A stretch of DNA of 64,000 nt from Paraburkholderia hiiakae. GTDB taxonomy: Bacteria > Pseudomonadota > Gammaproteobacteria > Burkholderiales > Burkholderiaceae. How positions within the stretch are numbered: position 1 is the stretch's first letter; each line of letters starts with the position of its first letter. Positions 45,724-55,432 of this stretch are shown here, piece by piece. The translations under genes and the position numbers were made by a program. The DNA lies in contig NZ_CAJHCQ010000002.1 in the NCBI RefSeq assembly GCF_904848665.1, forward strand, positions 434,001 to 498,000. Reading direction: 5' to 3'. A model generated the notes under the pieces. It saw nothing but the letters and a program-made list of their open reading frames with translations. It had not been told where the DNA came from and did no database searches.

Positions 45724-47019
45724 ATGCAAACAGTGACGATGCGTCGCGAGGTCGCAAGCAACAAACACGAAGCATCCCGAGGCGCCGTGGTCGCGGCCGT
45801 TATCGGCAATGCGCTCGAGTTTTACGACTTTACGGTCTACGCGTTCTTTGCCGCGATCATCGGTAGAGCGTTCTTTCCCTCCGATAGCCCCTTGGGCGCC
45901 TTATTGCTTTCGGTCGCAGCATTTGGGGTGGGTTTTCTGGCTCGCCCGCTAGGGGGTATTGTCATTGGGCGCTATGCGGATCGGGTGGGTCGGAAGCCGG
46001 CCATGCTCCTGACGCTAGCGCTGATGGCGGTTGGGATGGCGATCATTGCGCTTGCCCCGCCTTACGCATCAATCGGTGTGGCGGCGCCGTGCCTGATCGT
46101 GCTCGCCCGGCTCATCCAGGGTTTCGCGTGGGGCGGAGAGGCCGGCCCCACCACGTCCTTTCTGGTCGAAAGCGCGCCCGAAGGGAAGCGAGCGCGTTAC
46201 GCAAGCTGGCAGGTGGTCAGTCAAGGACTGGCCGTGCTCGCGGCGGGCACAATCGGCGTTCTGGCTTCCGCGTCATTGTCTGCCGAACGCATGGAGGCGT
46301 GGGGCTGGCGCATTCCCTTCGCGCTCGGACTAGCGGTGATTCCGGTCGGTCTGATCTTGCGCCGTAATATGCACGAGACAGGCGCTCCCGCAGAAACAGC
46401 ATCGACTTTCGCTGCCGCGACCGCATCGATGCAGGGACGCTATCTGAAGTGCGTGACGCTTGCCACGTTGATCATTATTCCGAGCACTGTGACGGTCTAT
46501 GTCAACAACTACATGACCAGTTATGCGTTGACGCTCCTGCACTTTCCCATGACGATGTCCATTGCCGTCACCATGATGGTTGGCGCATGTATGGTCGTCG
46601 CTGCGTTGACAGGCGGCGTTCTCGCGGACAGGTTCGGACGCAAGGTAGTGATGATCGTGCCGTGCACGTTGCTGATGCTGGTTGCGTATCCTGCATTCGT
46701 TGTGCTTAACAGTTGGCATTCGCTCACCACGCTGTTCGCCGTGCCGGCGGTGCTCGCGTTGCTGACTGGGTCGCACGCCGCGGCCGTGATCACCATCATC
46801 CCCGAGACTTTTCCGAAGGCGCTGCGAAGCACCGGTCTCTCGATCAGCTATGCGATTGCGGCAACGATATTCGGCGGTAGCACGCAATTCGTCGTGACCT
46901 GGTTGCTGCGTGTCACCGGCAACCCGCTTTCGCCGGCTTTCTACATCATTGGTGCCTGCGCATTGGGGTTGCTCGGCATGGCACTGTTGAGCGAAACGCG
47001 TGACGCGACGCTCGAATAG
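45724..47019 (+). CDS. MHS-family MFS symporter
   Basis: A 431-residue proton symporter of the metabolite:H+ type (ProP, ShiA, KgtP relatives). GNALEFYDFTVYAFFAAII in helix 1, GRYADRVGRKPAM in loop 2-3 and RLIQGFAWGGEAGP in helix 4 are signatures. Substrates are small organic acids or zwitterions. An ATG at 45739 is an alternative start. It is followed 31 bases later by the amidohydrolase, so they are likely an operon for one substrate. Confidence 0.92.
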   Translation: MQTVTMRREVASNKHEASRGAVVAAVIGNALEFYDFTVYAFFAAIIGRAFFPSDSPLGALLLSVAAFGVGFLARPLGGIVIGRYADRVGRKPAMLLTLALMAVGMAIIALAPPYASIGVAAPCLIVLARLIQGFAWGGEAGPTTSFLVESAPEGKRARYASWQVVSQGLAVLAAGTIGVLASASLSAERMEAWGWRIPFALGLAVIPVGLILRRNMHETGAPAETASTFAAATASMQGRYLKCVTLATLIIIPSTVTVYVNNYMTSYALTLLHFPMTMSIAVTMMVGACMVVAALTGGVLADRFGRKVVMIVPCTLLMLVAYPAFVVLNSWHSLTTLFAVPAVLALLTGSHAAAVITIIPETFPKALRSTGLSISYAIAATIFGGSTQFVVTWLLRVTGNPLSPAFYIIGACALGLLGMALLSETRDATLE

Positions 47020-47050
47020 CCGAATTCAGATTGAGATATTGAGGACATTG

Positions 47051-47884
47051 ATGCTGATTGACGCGCACCACCATCTGTGGCGTATCGCTCGGAATGACTA
47101 CGGCTGGCTCACCCCCGACACCGGCTTTCTCTACCGCGATTACGAACCGTCGGATGTCAAGCCAATACTCGATGCGCACGGAATCGAACGTGCTGTCGTG
47201 ATACAGGCGGCACCGACTCTGGCGGAGACGGACTTTCTGTTGTCGCTCTCGGAAAAGCACCCGTATCTCGGTGCGGTAGTCGGGTGGGTGGATTTTGCGG
47301 ACAGGGACACGCCAGAGCAACTCGACCGGTTGTCCAGGCATCCACGGTTTCGTGGCGTGCGGCCGATGATTCAGGATATTCCCGAAGACGACTGGATGTT
47401 GCGCACGCAATTGAATGAAACGTTCGTTGCGCTCACGGAGCGAGACTTGAGCTTCGATGCACTGATTCAGCCGCGTCATCTGCGCTCGTTGATCGAACTG
47501 GTGGGGCGGCATCCGTCACTGCGGATCGTGATTAATCATTGCGGGAAACCCGAGGTTCGTGACTGGCAAGCGGGCGACGCGAATTTCAATGCGTGGCAGG
47601 CTGGCATGACCGAACTGGCGCGTCATCCGAATGTCTTTTGCAAACTCTCCGCGTTGCCTACGCGGTCTGCGCCCAACTGGACGACCGCGACGTTCGCCGC
47701 CTATGTCGACGTGCTGATGACGGCGTTCGGTGAGGCCCGGCTGATGTGGGCGAGCGACTGGCCGATTCTCGAACGAAATGGCCGCTACGCGGACTGGTTT
47801 CGGGTTGCACGTCAGCTCGTGCCCGAATCGGCGCACGCGAGCGTTTTTGGCGGCACGGCGCAAACGTTCTATCGAATCGTTTAA
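47051..47884 (+). CDS. Amidohydrolase family 2 lactonase-like enzyme
   Basis: A 277-residue TIM-barrel metal hydrolase of the COG3618 type. The N-terminal DAHHHLWR, central INHCGKPEVRDW and C-terminal LMWASDWPILE carry the metal and catalytic residues. Relatives hydrolyse sugar lactones (fuconolactone, rhamnonolactone) or pyrone dicarboxylate. GAGGA lies upstream of ATG 47051. The preceding MHS permease likely imports its substrate or product. Confidence 0.87.
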   Translation: MLIDAHHHLWRIARNDYGWLTPDTGFLYRDYEPSDVKPILDAHGIERAVVIQAAPTLAETDFLLSLSEKHPYLGAVVGWVDFADRDTPEQLDRLSRHPRFRGVRPMIQDIPEDDWMLRTQLNETFVALTERDLSFDALIQPRHLRSLIELVGRHPSLRIVINHCGKPEVRDWQAGDANFNAWQAGMTELARHPNVFCKLSALPTRSAPNWTTATFAAYVDVLMTAFGEARLMWASDWPILERNGRYADWFRVARQLVPESAHASVFGGTAQTFYRIV

Positions 47885-47910
47885 CAACGCGGCGGCGAAC
47901 CGTCGCGTTG
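47885..47910. terminator. Hairpin between convergent genes
   Basis: CAACGCGGCG-GCGAAC-CGTCGCGTTG pairs at nine of ten positions and sits in the 35-base gap between the convergent amidohydrolase and aminotransferase genes. No T tract follows, so a shared terminator role is probable but not certain. Confidence 0.45.
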
Positions 47911-47919
47911 CTAATGTGT

Positions 47920-49113
47920 TCAGCGGCGTTTGTCGAGATAACGGGTCAACCGGTCCACGCCCGCTTCGATGCGCTCCGGCGTACTCGCATAGCACCAGCG
48001 GAGAAAGCCTTCGCCTTCTGGACCGAACGCGGCACCCGGCGCAAGTCCGAGCCCTGCGTCAGAGACCAGCTGCTTGCAGAACGCGAGACTGTCCGTTACG
48101 CCATCGACGCGAAAGAACGTGTACATCGCACCGGGTGACGGCGCGGCAAGCTGGACGCCAGGGACTTCGACCAAACGCGCCGCGAGAAGGTCGCGCGATT
48201 GTTTGAGCCGGGCCACGGTGCGCGCGATTACCGGCTCGCCGTGTTCGAGCGCATGAAGCGCGGCGTTCTGCAGGAAGCCCGGCGTGCAGGTCGTGCTGAA
48301 TTCGATGAGCTTGCCGATTTCCTGCAGGAGCGGCGGTGGCACGACGATCCAGCCGATGCGCCAGCCGGTCATCAGCCACGCCTTGGAGAATGAATTGCAG
48401 CTGATTACGCGGTCGCTTGCGTCAGCCAGATCGAGGAACGAGGGGGCGCACTGCGTGTTGTCGTAGTAGTAGCGCTCGTAGACGTCATCGGTGACGATCC
48501 AGATCCCGTGTTTGCGGCAATGCTCGAGTACGGCGCGCTGGGCTTGAGTGCTCATGACCCAGCCGCTCGGATTGTTCGGCGAATTGACGAGCAGTGCACG
48601 GGTTCCGGGACGTAGCGCATCGAGCAGGGCATCGAGGTCGAGTTGCCAACCGTCTGCGGAAAAGCGTAGCGACACGGTTTCCACATGGGCGCCGAGAACT
48701 TTGGGCATCTCGACGAGGTTCGGCCAAAGCGGGGTGACTGCGACGACACGCTCGCCTGGATTGACGATTGCCTGCATCGCAAGCATCAGTGCTGTCGTGC
48801 CGGAACTCGTGACGGCGACCTGGTCGACGTCGAACGGCGCGTTCGGCCGATGCAGTTTGCTGATGTACGCGGCGATGGCTTCGCGCAACGTCGGCAGACC
48901 GAGGGTCTGGACGTAGAAGGTGTCGCCCGCGGCGAGTCGCTGTGCGGCGACTGCGCGCACGTCGGAGGGAGTGGGCTCGTCGGGTTCGCCAAACCAGAAT
49001 GGCAACACGTCGGTGCGGCCCATGCCGGCATTCGCGACTTCGCGGATTTTTGAGGAGCGGAGTGCTTGCACGGCACTGCGCGCGTGCAGAGAAAAGAATG
49101 AGGTCGTCGACAT
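47920..49113 (-). CDS. Class I/II PLP-dependent aminotransferase
   Basis: A 397-residue fold-type I enzyme, paralogue of the one at 24031. The PLP lysine is K244 in NSFSKAWLMTGWRIGW; NSPNNPSGWVMS and IVTDDVYERYYYD hold the conserved Asn and Asp/Tyr. Amino-acid substrate unknown. It is divergent from the Lrp-type regulator at 49310, a frequent arrangement for amino-acid enzymes under Lrp/AsnC control. Confidence 0.9.
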   Translation of the reverse strand: MSTTSFFSLHARSAVQALRSSKIREVANAGMGRTDVLPFWFGEPDEPTPSDVRAVAAQRLAAGDTFYVQTLGLPTLREAIAAYISKLHRPNAPFDVDQVAVTSSGTTALMLAMQAIVNPGERVVAVTPLWPNLVEMPKVLGAHVETVSLRFSADGWQLDLDALLDALRPGTRALLVNSPNNPSGWVMSTQAQRAVLEHCRKHGIWIVTDDVYERYYYDNTQCAPSFLDLADASDRVISCNSFSKAWLMTGWRIGWIVVPPPLLQEIGKLIEFSTTCTPGFLQNAALHALEHGEPVIARTVARLKQSRDLLAARLVEVPGVQLAAPSPGAMYTFFRVDGVTDSLAFCKQLVSDAGLGLAPGAAFGPEGEGFLRWCYASTPERIEAGVDRLTRYLDKRR

Positions 49114-49309
49114 GGCGGAGTATCAGGAACGGTGTGCGTTGAACGGCTGCAGGGCTTGTTTGATGGGATTGATGTACGGCATCGTCAATGGACTTAGGGT
49201 TGAAGGAGGTCTTAACGATACCGTCCGCAGCGAGGCGAATTTTGCCGAAGTGCGAGGGAAAAATGGCATGCGTGCGCAATGAACAGAGCGTGATAAACGG
49301 AAACGTGAA

Positions 49310-49792
49310 ATGAATGAAGCAGATGTCAGGATTGACCGGGCAGACAGCCTGATTCTCAATGCCTTGCGTAGCGACGGGCGGTTATCGAGCCAGGAACTTG
49401 CCGAACGCGTTTCGTTGACCGCGTCTCCGTGCTGGCGGCGCGTCAAGCGCCTCGAGGAAGCCGGCGTGATCCGCGGCTATCACGCAGATATCGACCCGAG
49501 GCGGCTGGGCTACCACGTCATGGCGTTCGCGCAGGTGGCACTGGAAAAGAAGGACGCGGCGCACATTCGTGCGTTTGAAGATGCCGTAAGAGCGAGTCCC
49601 GAAATACTCGCCTGTCACTGCATTAGCGGTCGCTACGATCACCAGCTGACGGTGATCGCAAGAACGCTCGACAGCTTTGGCGATTTCATCCGACTCAAGA
49701 TTGGCACCTTACCGAACGTCCAGGAAATTCATACTTCACTCGTCCTCAAGGAAGTGAAGGCGCTGGCTCACGCGGCGATCGAGATCGCCTGA
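49310..49792 (+). CDS. Lrp/AsnC-family regulator
   Basis: A 160-residue regulator: N-terminal helix-turn-helix (LSSQELAERVSLTASPCWRR) and C-terminal RAM ligand domain (ACHCISGRYDHQLTVIA). Such proteins sense amino acids. It is a close paralogue of the regulator at 55433. The divergent aminotransferase and the M20 peptidase 20 bases downstream are its likely targets. Confidence 0.92.
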   Translation: MNEADVRIDRADSLILNALRSDGRLSSQELAERVSLTASPCWRRVKRLEEAGVIRGYHADIDPRRLGYHVMAFAQVALEKKDAAHIRAFEDAVRASPEILACHCISGRYDHQLTVIARTLDSFGDFIRLKIGTLPNVQEIHTSLVLKEVKALAHAAIEIA

Positions 49793-49812
49793 TCATTGAC
49801 TGGAGAGACTGC

Positions 49813-51234
49813 ATGACCCGTAACACCGCAATCGAGTTTGCTGAACGCTATTTCGACGATGGGCGTTTTCTCGAGGACCTTGGGCGCCGCGTCGGCTGTC
49901 GCACGCAAAGCCAGCATCCTGAAAGCGCATCGACTCTGCGGGCCTACCTGACTGACGAAATGGAACCTGCGCTGCGCAAGCTAGGCTTTGTCAACGCCCT
50001 GCATGACAATCCGGTTGCAAATGGGCCGCCTTTCCTGGTCGCGCGACGCGTTGAAAATCCGGCGTTGCCGACGGTGCTGGTCTACGGCCACGGCGATGTG
50101 GTGCGCGGCCAGGAGGAGCAGTGGACACAAGGGGCGGGCCCCTGGCAGGTCGCCATTGAGGAGGACCATTGGTACGGGCGCGGCAGTGCGGACAACAAAG
50201 GGCAGCATACGGTCAATCTCGGCGCACTTGGCGCGGTTATCGACGCGCGTGTCGCAGCGGGGCAGCCGCTCGGCTTTAACGTGACCGTTCTGATGGAAAT
50301 GGGTGAGGAAGTCGGGTCACCTGGACTGAACGAACTCTGCGCGGCATTGACGGATGAATTGCGCGCTGACGTGTTGATTGCGTCCGACGGCCCGCGCATC
50401 GGAGCGGCACGGCCGACGATATTTCTCGGCTCCCGTGGCGCGGCGAACTTCGAATTGTCCGTGACAGCGCGTGCAAAGGCTTATCACTCCGGTAACTGGG
50501 GCGGTTTGCTGAGCAATCCTGCGGTTCGTCTTGCACACGCGCTGGCGAGTATCGTCGACGAAAAAGGGCGGCTGCGGGTCGAGGGTCTGCGCGCCCCGGC
50601 GATCGACGCACCCGTGGCTGCGGCCATTGCTGAACTCGAAGTCGGTATGGATCAGGGCGACCCGGTCATCGATACCGAATGGGGAGAGCCCGGGCTCACC
50701 CCAGCCGAACGTGTGTTTGGCAGCAATACGCTTGAGGTGCTGGCGATGGTGGCAGGCAATCCGGCGCATCCGGTCGGCGCGATTCCGGCCACTTCGCGCG
50801 CGTTCTGCCAGCTCCGCTTCGTCGTGGGAACCGATATCGCGCGCCTCGAAGCGCATCTTCGCGCGCATCTCGATCAGTGCGGTTTTCGCGACGTTGAAAT
50901 CGGCGTGACTCTGGTTGCACCGGCGACCCGCCTTGCGCCCGATCATCCGTGGGTGACTTGGGCCGTGCGCTCAATCGCGCAAACAACGGATAAGAAAGTA
51001 GCCATCCTGCCTAACCTGGGCGGCACCATTCCGAACGACGCTTTCGCCGATGTGCTCGGTCTGCCGACCATCTGGATTCCGCATTCCTATCCGGGCTGTG
51101 CACAACACGCGCCGAACGAACATATGCTCGGGACGGTCGCTCGCGAAGCGTTGCAATTGATGGCGGGGCTCTTCTGGGATCTTGGTGAGATTGGCACAGC
51201 GAAGCGGCCTGCCGCCTGTCAATCGCGCGTCTGA
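49813..51234 (+). CDS. M20-family metallopeptidase
   Basis: A 473-residue di-zinc hydrolase. VYGHGDVV (H93, D95), GRGSADNKGQ (D127) and MEMGEEVGS (catalytic E165, ligand E166) are the M20 motifs, and the terminal HSYPGCAQHAPNEH supplies the last ligand. Members are dipeptidases, carboxypeptidases or acyl-amino-acid deacylases. It follows the Lrp regulator by 20 bases, so it may supply the amino acid sensed by it. Its end overlaps the convergent LysR gene by 16 bases. Confidence 0.9.
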   Translation: MTRNTAIEFAERYFDDGRFLEDLGRRVGCRTQSQHPESASTLRAYLTDEMEPALRKLGFVNALHDNPVANGPPFLVARRVENPALPTVLVYGHGDVVRGQEEQWTQGAGPWQVAIEEDHWYGRGSADNKGQHTVNLGALGAVIDARVAAGQPLGFNVTVLMEMGEEVGSPGLNELCAALTDELRADVLIASDGPRIGAARPTIFLGSRGAANFELSVTARAKAYHSGNWGGLLSNPAVRLAHALASIVDEKGRLRVEGLRAPAIDAPVAAAIAELEVGMDQGDPVIDTEWGEPGLTPAERVFGSNTLEVLAMVAGNPAHPVGAIPATSRAFCQLRFVVGTDIARLEAHLRAHLDQCGFRDVEIGVTLVAPATRLAPDHPWVTWAVRSIAQTTDKKVAILPNLGGTIPNDAFADVLGLPTIWIPHSYPGCAQHAPNEHMLGTVAREALQLMAGLFWDLGEIGTAKRPAACQSRV

Positions 51235-52166
51235 CGCGGTGTACGCGTCTCGCGTGCCATGCCCGGCACGCGCTTGAGTTCCGCAATCAGAAAGTCGGCG
51301 AACTCGCGAACGGCGACGGGCAGTATGCGTCCCGTCATCGTCTGGACCTCGACGCGGCGTTGGTGCACTTTTCCCGCCAGCGGCACCGCGACGAGCGCGT
51401 CGTTTTGCTGCTTGCCTCGAACCGTTAGCGCGCCGGAGAAGGTGATGGCGCCCGACAGTTGCGCGTACCGGTAGAGCGCCTGGCTATTATTGGTCACAAA
51501 AACCGGCGCGAGTGCGATGCCCTCCGCACCCGCCGCGACATCGATCAGCGTGCGAATCGTTGTTCCAGGCTCGGACAACAGGAGTTCGTGTTCGGCGATT
51601 TCCGCGAGTGACAGTTGCCGGCGCTTTGCCAGCGGATGATCGCTACGCATCAGCGCAAACACGGGTGCGCGGCAAGCATGCATGATGTGGACGCCGGTCT
51701 GAACCGTGAGGCTGAAAGTGAGCGCGAGATCCGCGTCGCCGGTACGCACAAGCTGGGTTGCGTCGGCGGGGCGGGTGACCGCCAATTCGAAGTGCACGCG
51801 CGGATTGATCTGCCTGAACAGATGAATCAGGGAAGGCAGGAAGTCAGTTGCAAAGCCTTCGGAGCACGCGAGCTTCACGACACTGGCAAGCGAATTCTGC
51901 GCACTGTCGATGTCGTGCACGATCTGTTCTGCTTCGAGCAAACTTCTGCGCGCGTAGCCAAGGAGCGCCTCGCCGGCGCTACTCAAAGTCATTCCACGCG
52001 ACTGACGATCGAACAGCTGGGCATTGACCTCATATTCGAGTTTGGCAATCTGACGGCTAATGGCCGACGTAGCAACATGCAGCCGTACGGAGGCTTCGGC
52101 GATCGACCCGCTATTCGCCACTTCGACGAAGTAGCGCAACGCGGTTGAATGAAGGATATGCGCCAT
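51219..52166 (-). CDS. LysR-family regulator
   Basis: A 315-residue LysR protein: winged helix at residues 5-65 (GSIAEASVRLHVATSAISRQ) and substrate-binding-like domain after 90. The frame is open to 52268, but the conserved HTH requires ATG 52166. It is convergent with the M20 gene and lies downstream, in the same orientation, of the LivK-type gene. No strongly divergent partner is present, so its target is unclear. Confidence 0.88.
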   Translation of the reverse strand: MAHILHSTALRYFVEVANSGSIAEASVRLHVATSAISRQIAKLEYEVNAQLFDRQSRGMTLSSAGEALLGYARRSLLEAEQIVHDIDSAQNSLASVVKLACSEGFATDFLPSLIHLFRQINPRVHFELAVTRPADATQLVRTGDADLALTFSLTVQTGVHIMHACRAPVFALMRSDHPLAKRRQLSLAEIAEHELLLSEPGTTIRTLIDVAAGAEGIALAPVFVTNNSQALYRYAQLSGAITFSGALTVRGKQQNDALVAVPLAGKVHQRRVEVQTMTGRILPVAVREFADFLIAELKRVPGMARETRTPRQTRD

Positions 52167-52345
52167 GGACGGAGAGGTTTGGCGAGCAGGTTGTGTTGCC
52201 AGAAGAACATCACAGGGTTTGAAGCTATCCGTTGCGGCTTCGCGATTCAACCTTCGGATCGGCGGCAATCAGATCGCGCGATGAGGCTAGCACGAACGCC
52301 TCCTCACCACGCTTCTTGGCCTGGGTGTCAATCACCCGGCAGCCT

Positions 52346-53482
52346 TCACCTGGACACGACTGTCTCCTGTACTTCCCATTTGCCACCGCGAACCTGATAG
52401 ATGGTCGTAGCCGCAGCCTTCAAGGCCCCCGTCTTGTCGAACTCGATCGGGCCGGACACGCCCGCGTAGCTGAGCGTGCGCAGTTTCGGCAGATAGTCGG
52501 ACGGATTCGATGAGTTGGCTTCCTGCATCGCCTTGATCACCACCCAGGTCGCGTCGTATCCCAGGGGCGCATAGACCTGCATGTTCGAGTTGAAAGTCTT
52601 CTTGTACTTGTTCTCGAACTCCGGTCCGCGCGGCATCCTTGAGACAGGCAGCCCATAGTCGAGGCCTTCGACGCCCTCGGCGCTGGCACCTGCGATCTGG
52701 ATGAAATCCTCGGAAACGGTGCCACCGCCACCCATCAACCGAGTCGTCATGCCGAGCAGCTTCATCTTCTTCGCGATGCCTGCGATCTGCGGACCCAGTC
52801 CAGAAAAGAACAAGAGATCTGCATTGACACTCTTGATGTGCGTTAGCTGCGCACTGAAGTCCATGGATTTATCGCTCGTGTACTGCTGGTCGACAATGGT
52901 GCCGTGCGCGGCGAGCACTGCCTTGCGAAACTCCTGGGCGGCGCCCTGACCAAAGGCCGTCTGATCGTCCATGATCGCGATCCGCCTGGCCTTGAGGTTG
53001 GTAACGGCATACGTGCCGGCACTGCCGGCGGTTTGTGCATCGGTCGGCACGACGCTGAAAACCGTATTGAAGCCTTGCTTCGTGATCATCGTATTCGAAG
53101 CAGCAGGGGTAATCATTGGAATGCCGGCACTGGCATAGATTTTCGATGCCGGGATGGTCGTACCGGAATTCACATGTCCGATCACGGCGCTCACGCCCTC
53201 GTCGACCAGTCGTTGCGCGACCTGCACGCCTGTGCGCGGGTCGCCCTGGTCATCCATGTATTCGGGAGCGAATTGCACGACCTTGCCGCCAAGCGTGATC
53301 TTTTGGGCGTTGGCTTCCTCGATGGCGATCCTGACGCCGTTTTCCATGTCCTTGCCATAACTGGCACCCGACCCGGTCAACGGGCCCACTACCCCGATCC
53401 TGATGGTGGACTGGGCAAAAGCCGACGTGCTTGCTGCCGCAAAGCACAAGGCTGTCACGACGGCCAATTGATTCAGTTTCAT
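52346..53482 (-). CDS. Branched-chain amino acid (LivK-type) ABC binding protein, orphan
   Basis: A 378-residue periplasmic binding protein with a signal peptide ending at STSAFA and a mature start IRIGVVGPLTGSGASYGKDM, typical of LivK-like type I binding proteins; GHVNSGTTIPASKIY forms ligand contacts. GGAGGAGA precedes the ATG. No LivH, LivM, LivG or LivF partner is in the window, so it must borrow another transporter. It follows the SDR and hydratase genes in the same direction. Confidence 0.9.
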   Translation of the reverse strand: MKLNQLAVVTALCFAAASTSAFAQSTIRIGVVGPLTGSGASYGKDMENGVRIAIEEANAQKITLGGKVVQFAPEYMDDQGDPRTGVQVAQRLVDEGVSAVIGHVNSGTTIPASKIYASAGIPMITPAASNTMITKQGFNTVFSVVPTDAQTAGSAGTYAVTNLKARRIAIMDDQTAFGQGAAQEFRKAVLAAHGTIVDQQYTSDKSMDFSAQLTHIKSVNADLLFFSGLGPQIAGIAKKMKLLGMTTRLMGGGGTVSEDFIQIAGASAEGVEGLDYGLPVSRMPRGPEFENKYKKTFNSNMQVYAPLGYDATWVVIKAMQEANSSNPSDYLPKLRTLSYAGVSGPIEFDKTGALKAAATTIYQVRGGKWEVQETVVSR

Positions 53483-53585
53483 TGTGTCTCCTCCTTCGAA
53501 CCTTAATCGATGAAAAGCGGCGAATAACCGGTAATGGAACGTCGAGCGCGGTCCTTATGAATCATGCGTGGAGCACGCAGACTTC

Positions 53586-54377
53586 TCACGTCCCTTCTTG
53601 CGCGCAGTTCACGCCGTTTGTTCCCAAGCCGTCCACTTCGTAGTGCCAGACTTCACCTTCGACAGGAAAGCGGGTGCGCACCACGCTTCCGGTCATGACG
53701 ATCTCACCCGCACGGAGATGCGATCCTCTGGACGCAAGCTCCTCGGCCAGCCATGCGACGGACGCGAGCACGTGCCGATAATCGACGGCGCCGGTCTCTG
53801 TCTGCGGGTCTTGCGAGAACACGCGCCCCTGTCGAACGGAAAATTCGCCAGGCAGCGGTTGCCAGTCTGCCAACACCACGCCCGCATTCCAGGCGTTGTC
53901 GGCGATCAGCGAGCCGGCATCGAGTGTGCTGTATTCAGCATGGCGGTCGTCCACCAATTCGAGTGCGGGGCAGATCGCCGCGGTGCATGCTGCGATATCC
54001 GCCGTCGACAAGGGCGTGCCGTTGGGCACGATATCGCTGCCGAGCTTGACTGCGATTTCGAATTCCAGACCCAGGTGGACGTATCGCTTCAGATCGACAC
54101 GCGTTCCGCTCCGATAAACCTGGTCACTCAGGATGCGCCCGAAGACTGGTTTGTCTATGCCGCACATTGTTTGCATGGCGGTAGAAGTGAGCCCGATCTT
54201 GTAACCGGCGACGTCGGCATTTCGTGCCTTTCGGAGCAGGGCCACCAATTCGTCCTGCACGTCGTAAGCCGCTGCGGTGTCGAGTACCTTGCCTGCCGAC
54301 CGAAGCGTGCTGAAGTGCGCGCGCGTCGTATGTTGCTCAAAGAGCGCTTGTGCGAGTTGCTGTTTCGTCAAATTCAT
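53586..54377 (-). CDS. 2-keto-4-pentenoate hydratase-like (FAH superfamily) enzyme
   Basis: A 263-residue enzyme of the MhpD/TesE hydratase and oxalocrotonate decarboxylase family. VAGYKIGLTSTAMQTMCGI and the metal-binding EFEIAVKLGSD and ALELVDDRH segments are characteristic. Such enzymes add water to or decarboxylate unsaturated 2-oxo acids in meta-cleavage pathways. The partner aldolase and dehydrogenase are not adjacent. Confidence 0.87.
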   Translation of the reverse strand: MNLTKQQLAQALFEQHTTRAHFSTLRSAGKVLDTAAAYDVQDELVALLRKARNADVAGYKIGLTSTAMQTMCGIDKPVFGRILSDQVYRSGTRVDLKRYVHLGLEFEIAVKLGSDIVPNGTPLSTADIAACTAAICPALELVDDRHAEYSTLDAGSLIADNAWNAGVVLADWQPLPGEFSVRQGRVFSQDPQTETGAVDYRHVLASVAWLAEELASRGSHLRAGEIVMTGSVVRTRFPVEGEVWHYEVDGLGTNGVNCAQEGT

Positions 54378-54425
54378 GGAGATGTCGAGATCATCGATCA
54401 GGTTAAATGCGATTCGGGCCCGATG

Positions 54426-55202
54426 CTAGAACGTGCCGGGATACAGGCCGCCATCGAGCAGGATGTTCTGCGCGGTCATATAGCCCGCGCTCCTGCTGCA
54501 AAGAAACGCACACACGTCGCCAAACTCGGACGGACTGCCGAAACGCTGCGCGGGAATGGTGAGGCGCTTTTGCTCGGAGACAGACGCATTTTCTCCAGCC
54601 TGACTGTCCCAGCTCTCGAACATCGAGCGGAGTCGGTCCGTCAGGAAGTAGCCTGGCAGGAGATTGTTGATGGTGACGCCGCGTGCGATCACCTCGCGCG
54701 CCACGGTCGCCACATACCCGGTCAGGCCAAGGCGCGCCGCCGTCGAAAGTCCCAGCAGGGCCTGCGGCTGTTTGACCGTGACCGAGGTGATATTGACGAT
54801 GCGGCCATGGCGCTGTTCCAGCATGGCTGGCAGAAACGCCTTGATCAGAAAAATTCCACTGAGCATGTTGGCTTCCAGCGCCGCGATCCAGTCCTCGTGC
54901 GACCAGTCGACATACTGACCCGGTGGCGGGCCACCAGCGTTATTGATAAGGATGTCGACATTTTCTGTCTGCCCGACGATCAACGCCCGACCCGCTTCGG
55001 TCGAAACATCTGCGGCAACCACCTCCACCTGAGCCCCGCTGCATTCGCGCAGCTGCTTGCCGGCGGCGACCAGCTCCGTCTCGTTGCGCGCAATCAGGGT
55101 GACCCGCGCACCCTCACGCGCGAGCGCTTCGGCGCAGGCGTAACCGAGTCCTTTACTCGCTCCGCAGACGACTGCGTGCTGATTTTTCAAGCCAAGATCC
55201 AT
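54426..55202 (-). CDS. Atypical short-chain dehydrogenase/reductase
   Basis: A 258-residue Rossmann-fold protein. Cofactor motifs G14-ASKG-LG and NNAGGPPPG (87-95) are intact and S140 is present, but the catalytic YxxxK is missing: the expected positions read S153 and R157 in GLSTAARLGL. This matches a known SDR branch with uncertain activity. GGAGAG before ATG 55202 fixes the start. It leads a run with the hydratase and LivK-type gene and is divergent from the second Lrp regulator. Confidence 0.85.
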   Translation of the reverse strand: MDLGLKNQHAVVCGASKGLGYACAEALAREGARVTLIARNETELVAAGKQLRECSGAQVEVVAADVSTEAGRALIVGQTENVDILINNAGGPPPGQYVDWSHEDWIAALEANMLSGIFLIKAFLPAMLEQRHGRIVNITSVTVKQPQALLGLSTAARLGLTGYVATVAREVIARGVTINNLLPGYFLTDRLRSMFESWDSQAGENASVSEQKRLTIPAQRFGSPSEFGDVCAFLCSRSAGYMTAQNILLDGGLYPGTF

Positions 55203-55432
55203 GCAACGCTCTCCTGAGTAAACCCGATCATCGACCCGATCGACGTGCCAGACATTCACTGTGCAGATCGATGCTGCTCGTCGTGTGGGCGTGGCAGCGG
55301 GCGTGTTTTGACATCACTCGATGGTTTTTTGTAAGCAAACTATACGCGTCATGGACAGAAATTGTTTGGCGGAAATTGCCGAAAAAGCTGTTTTGGTTAA
55401 AATGAATGTTTCGCTAGCAGGAAAAATTTGAA

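Noticed and set aside
53568..55217. 549-codon open frame on the plus strand
   Set aside because: It covers the hydratase and SDR genes on the other strand and shows no domain; an antisense artefact.
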